Of a stretch of DNA of 64,000 bases, positions 63,981 through 64,000 are shown piece after piece. Position 1 is the first letter of the stretch. The number at the start of each line of letters is the position of its first letter. The notes beneath the pieces were generated by a model, which saw nothing but the letters and a program-made list of their open reading frames with translations, made no database searches and had not been told where the DNA came from. This DNA is from an uncultured Paracoccaceae bacterium (GTDB lineage Bacteria; Pseudomonadota; Alphaproteobacteria; Rhodobacterales; Rhodobacteraceae), in the NCBI GenBank assembly GCA_947503765.1, contig CANNFA010000002.1, positions 62,001 through 126,000 on the forward strand, in the 5' to 3' direction. A program made the translations under genes and the position numbers.

Positions 63981-64000
63981 ATGAGCATACGGAACGAGGC
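63981..64000 (+). CDS. Possible start of a gene cut by the window end
   Basis: ATG AGC ATA CGG AAC GAG GC opens a frame (MSIRNE...) that continues beyond the window. No Shine-Dalgarno is clear. It is only a candidate; the region upstream has palindromic structure. Confidence 0.3.

Overview
The window is a gene-dense, GC-rich chromosomal segment from an alphaproteobacterium, most probably a marine or phototroph-related member of the Rhodobacteraceae. The evidence is the combination of gene neighbourhoods typical of that family: chvI-chvG-hprK-rapZ-PTS divergent from ATP-dependent pckA, lptC-lptA-lptB-hpf-ptsN, a TRAP transporter, (2S)-methylsuccinyl-CoA dehydrogenase of the ethylmalonyl-CoA pathway, and a core-2-type glycosyltransferase next to a NodH-like sulfotransferase. 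No phage, insertion sequence, CRISPR array or rRNA operon is visible. Nearly all genes are intact; the one clear remnant is a C-terminal piece of a gluconokinase at about 16.5 kb.

Layout. 1-6.2 kb (minus): a six-gene envelope locus built around a secreted von Willebrand factor A protein with five near-identical 88-residue repeats, with a lipoprotein, two membrane proteins, an SH3-domain protein and an unclassified secreted protein. 6.3-9.6 kb (plus): a translationally coupled trio of a periplasmic molybdopterin-fold protein, a PAS histidine kinase and a LuxR-type response regulator. 9.9-16.5 kb: FAH-family hydrolase, FNT channel, MFS carrier, TRAP transporter, c-type cytochrome. 16.5-20.6 kb: gluconokinase remnant, RNase D-like protein, lptCAB, hpf, ptsN. 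20.6-31.1 kb: a surface-glycan cluster (sulfotransferase, four glycosyltransferases, galE, galU, cysQ, a KpsM-like permease). 31.2-39.3 kb: alkB, dnaK-dnaJ with a probable heat-shock promoter, mcd, a TauE-type exporter, an RraA-like protein, a DUF3859 protein. 39.3-45.8 kb: pckA divergent from chvI-chvG-hprK-rapZ-EIIA(Man)-ptsH. 45.8-54.8 kb: acyltransferase, VOC protein, 3-hydroxybutyryl-CoA dehydrogenase, a DUF6473-like protein, cytochrome c, idi, etfBA, cobalamin adenosyltransferase, SDR, SH3 protein. 55-64 kb: parC, a lipoprotein, tuf, an acetyltransferase, tRNA-Trp, a ribokinase/SGNH pair, a phosphatase, tRNA-Arg, exoD.

How the genes work together. Two metabolic themes recur. PtsN, HprK, HPr, EIIA(Man), RapZ and ChvG/ChvI form a carbon/envelope signalling set that sits back to back with the gluconeogenic pckA, whose upstream region carries two direct copies of TTGCGCTAAC exactly 20 bp apart. 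Mcd, EtfAB, 3-hydroxybutyryl-CoA dehydrogenase and the cobalamin adenosyltransferase all serve C2/C4 acyl-CoA metabolism. The glycan cluster pairs a sulfotransferase with CysQ, the enzyme that removes the PAP by-product, suggesting a sulfated exported polysaccharide. The permease has no ATPase partner in the window.

The least explained parts are the VWA locus at 1-6.2 kb and the sensory trio at 6.3-9.6 kb; these are the best candidates for undescribed systems.
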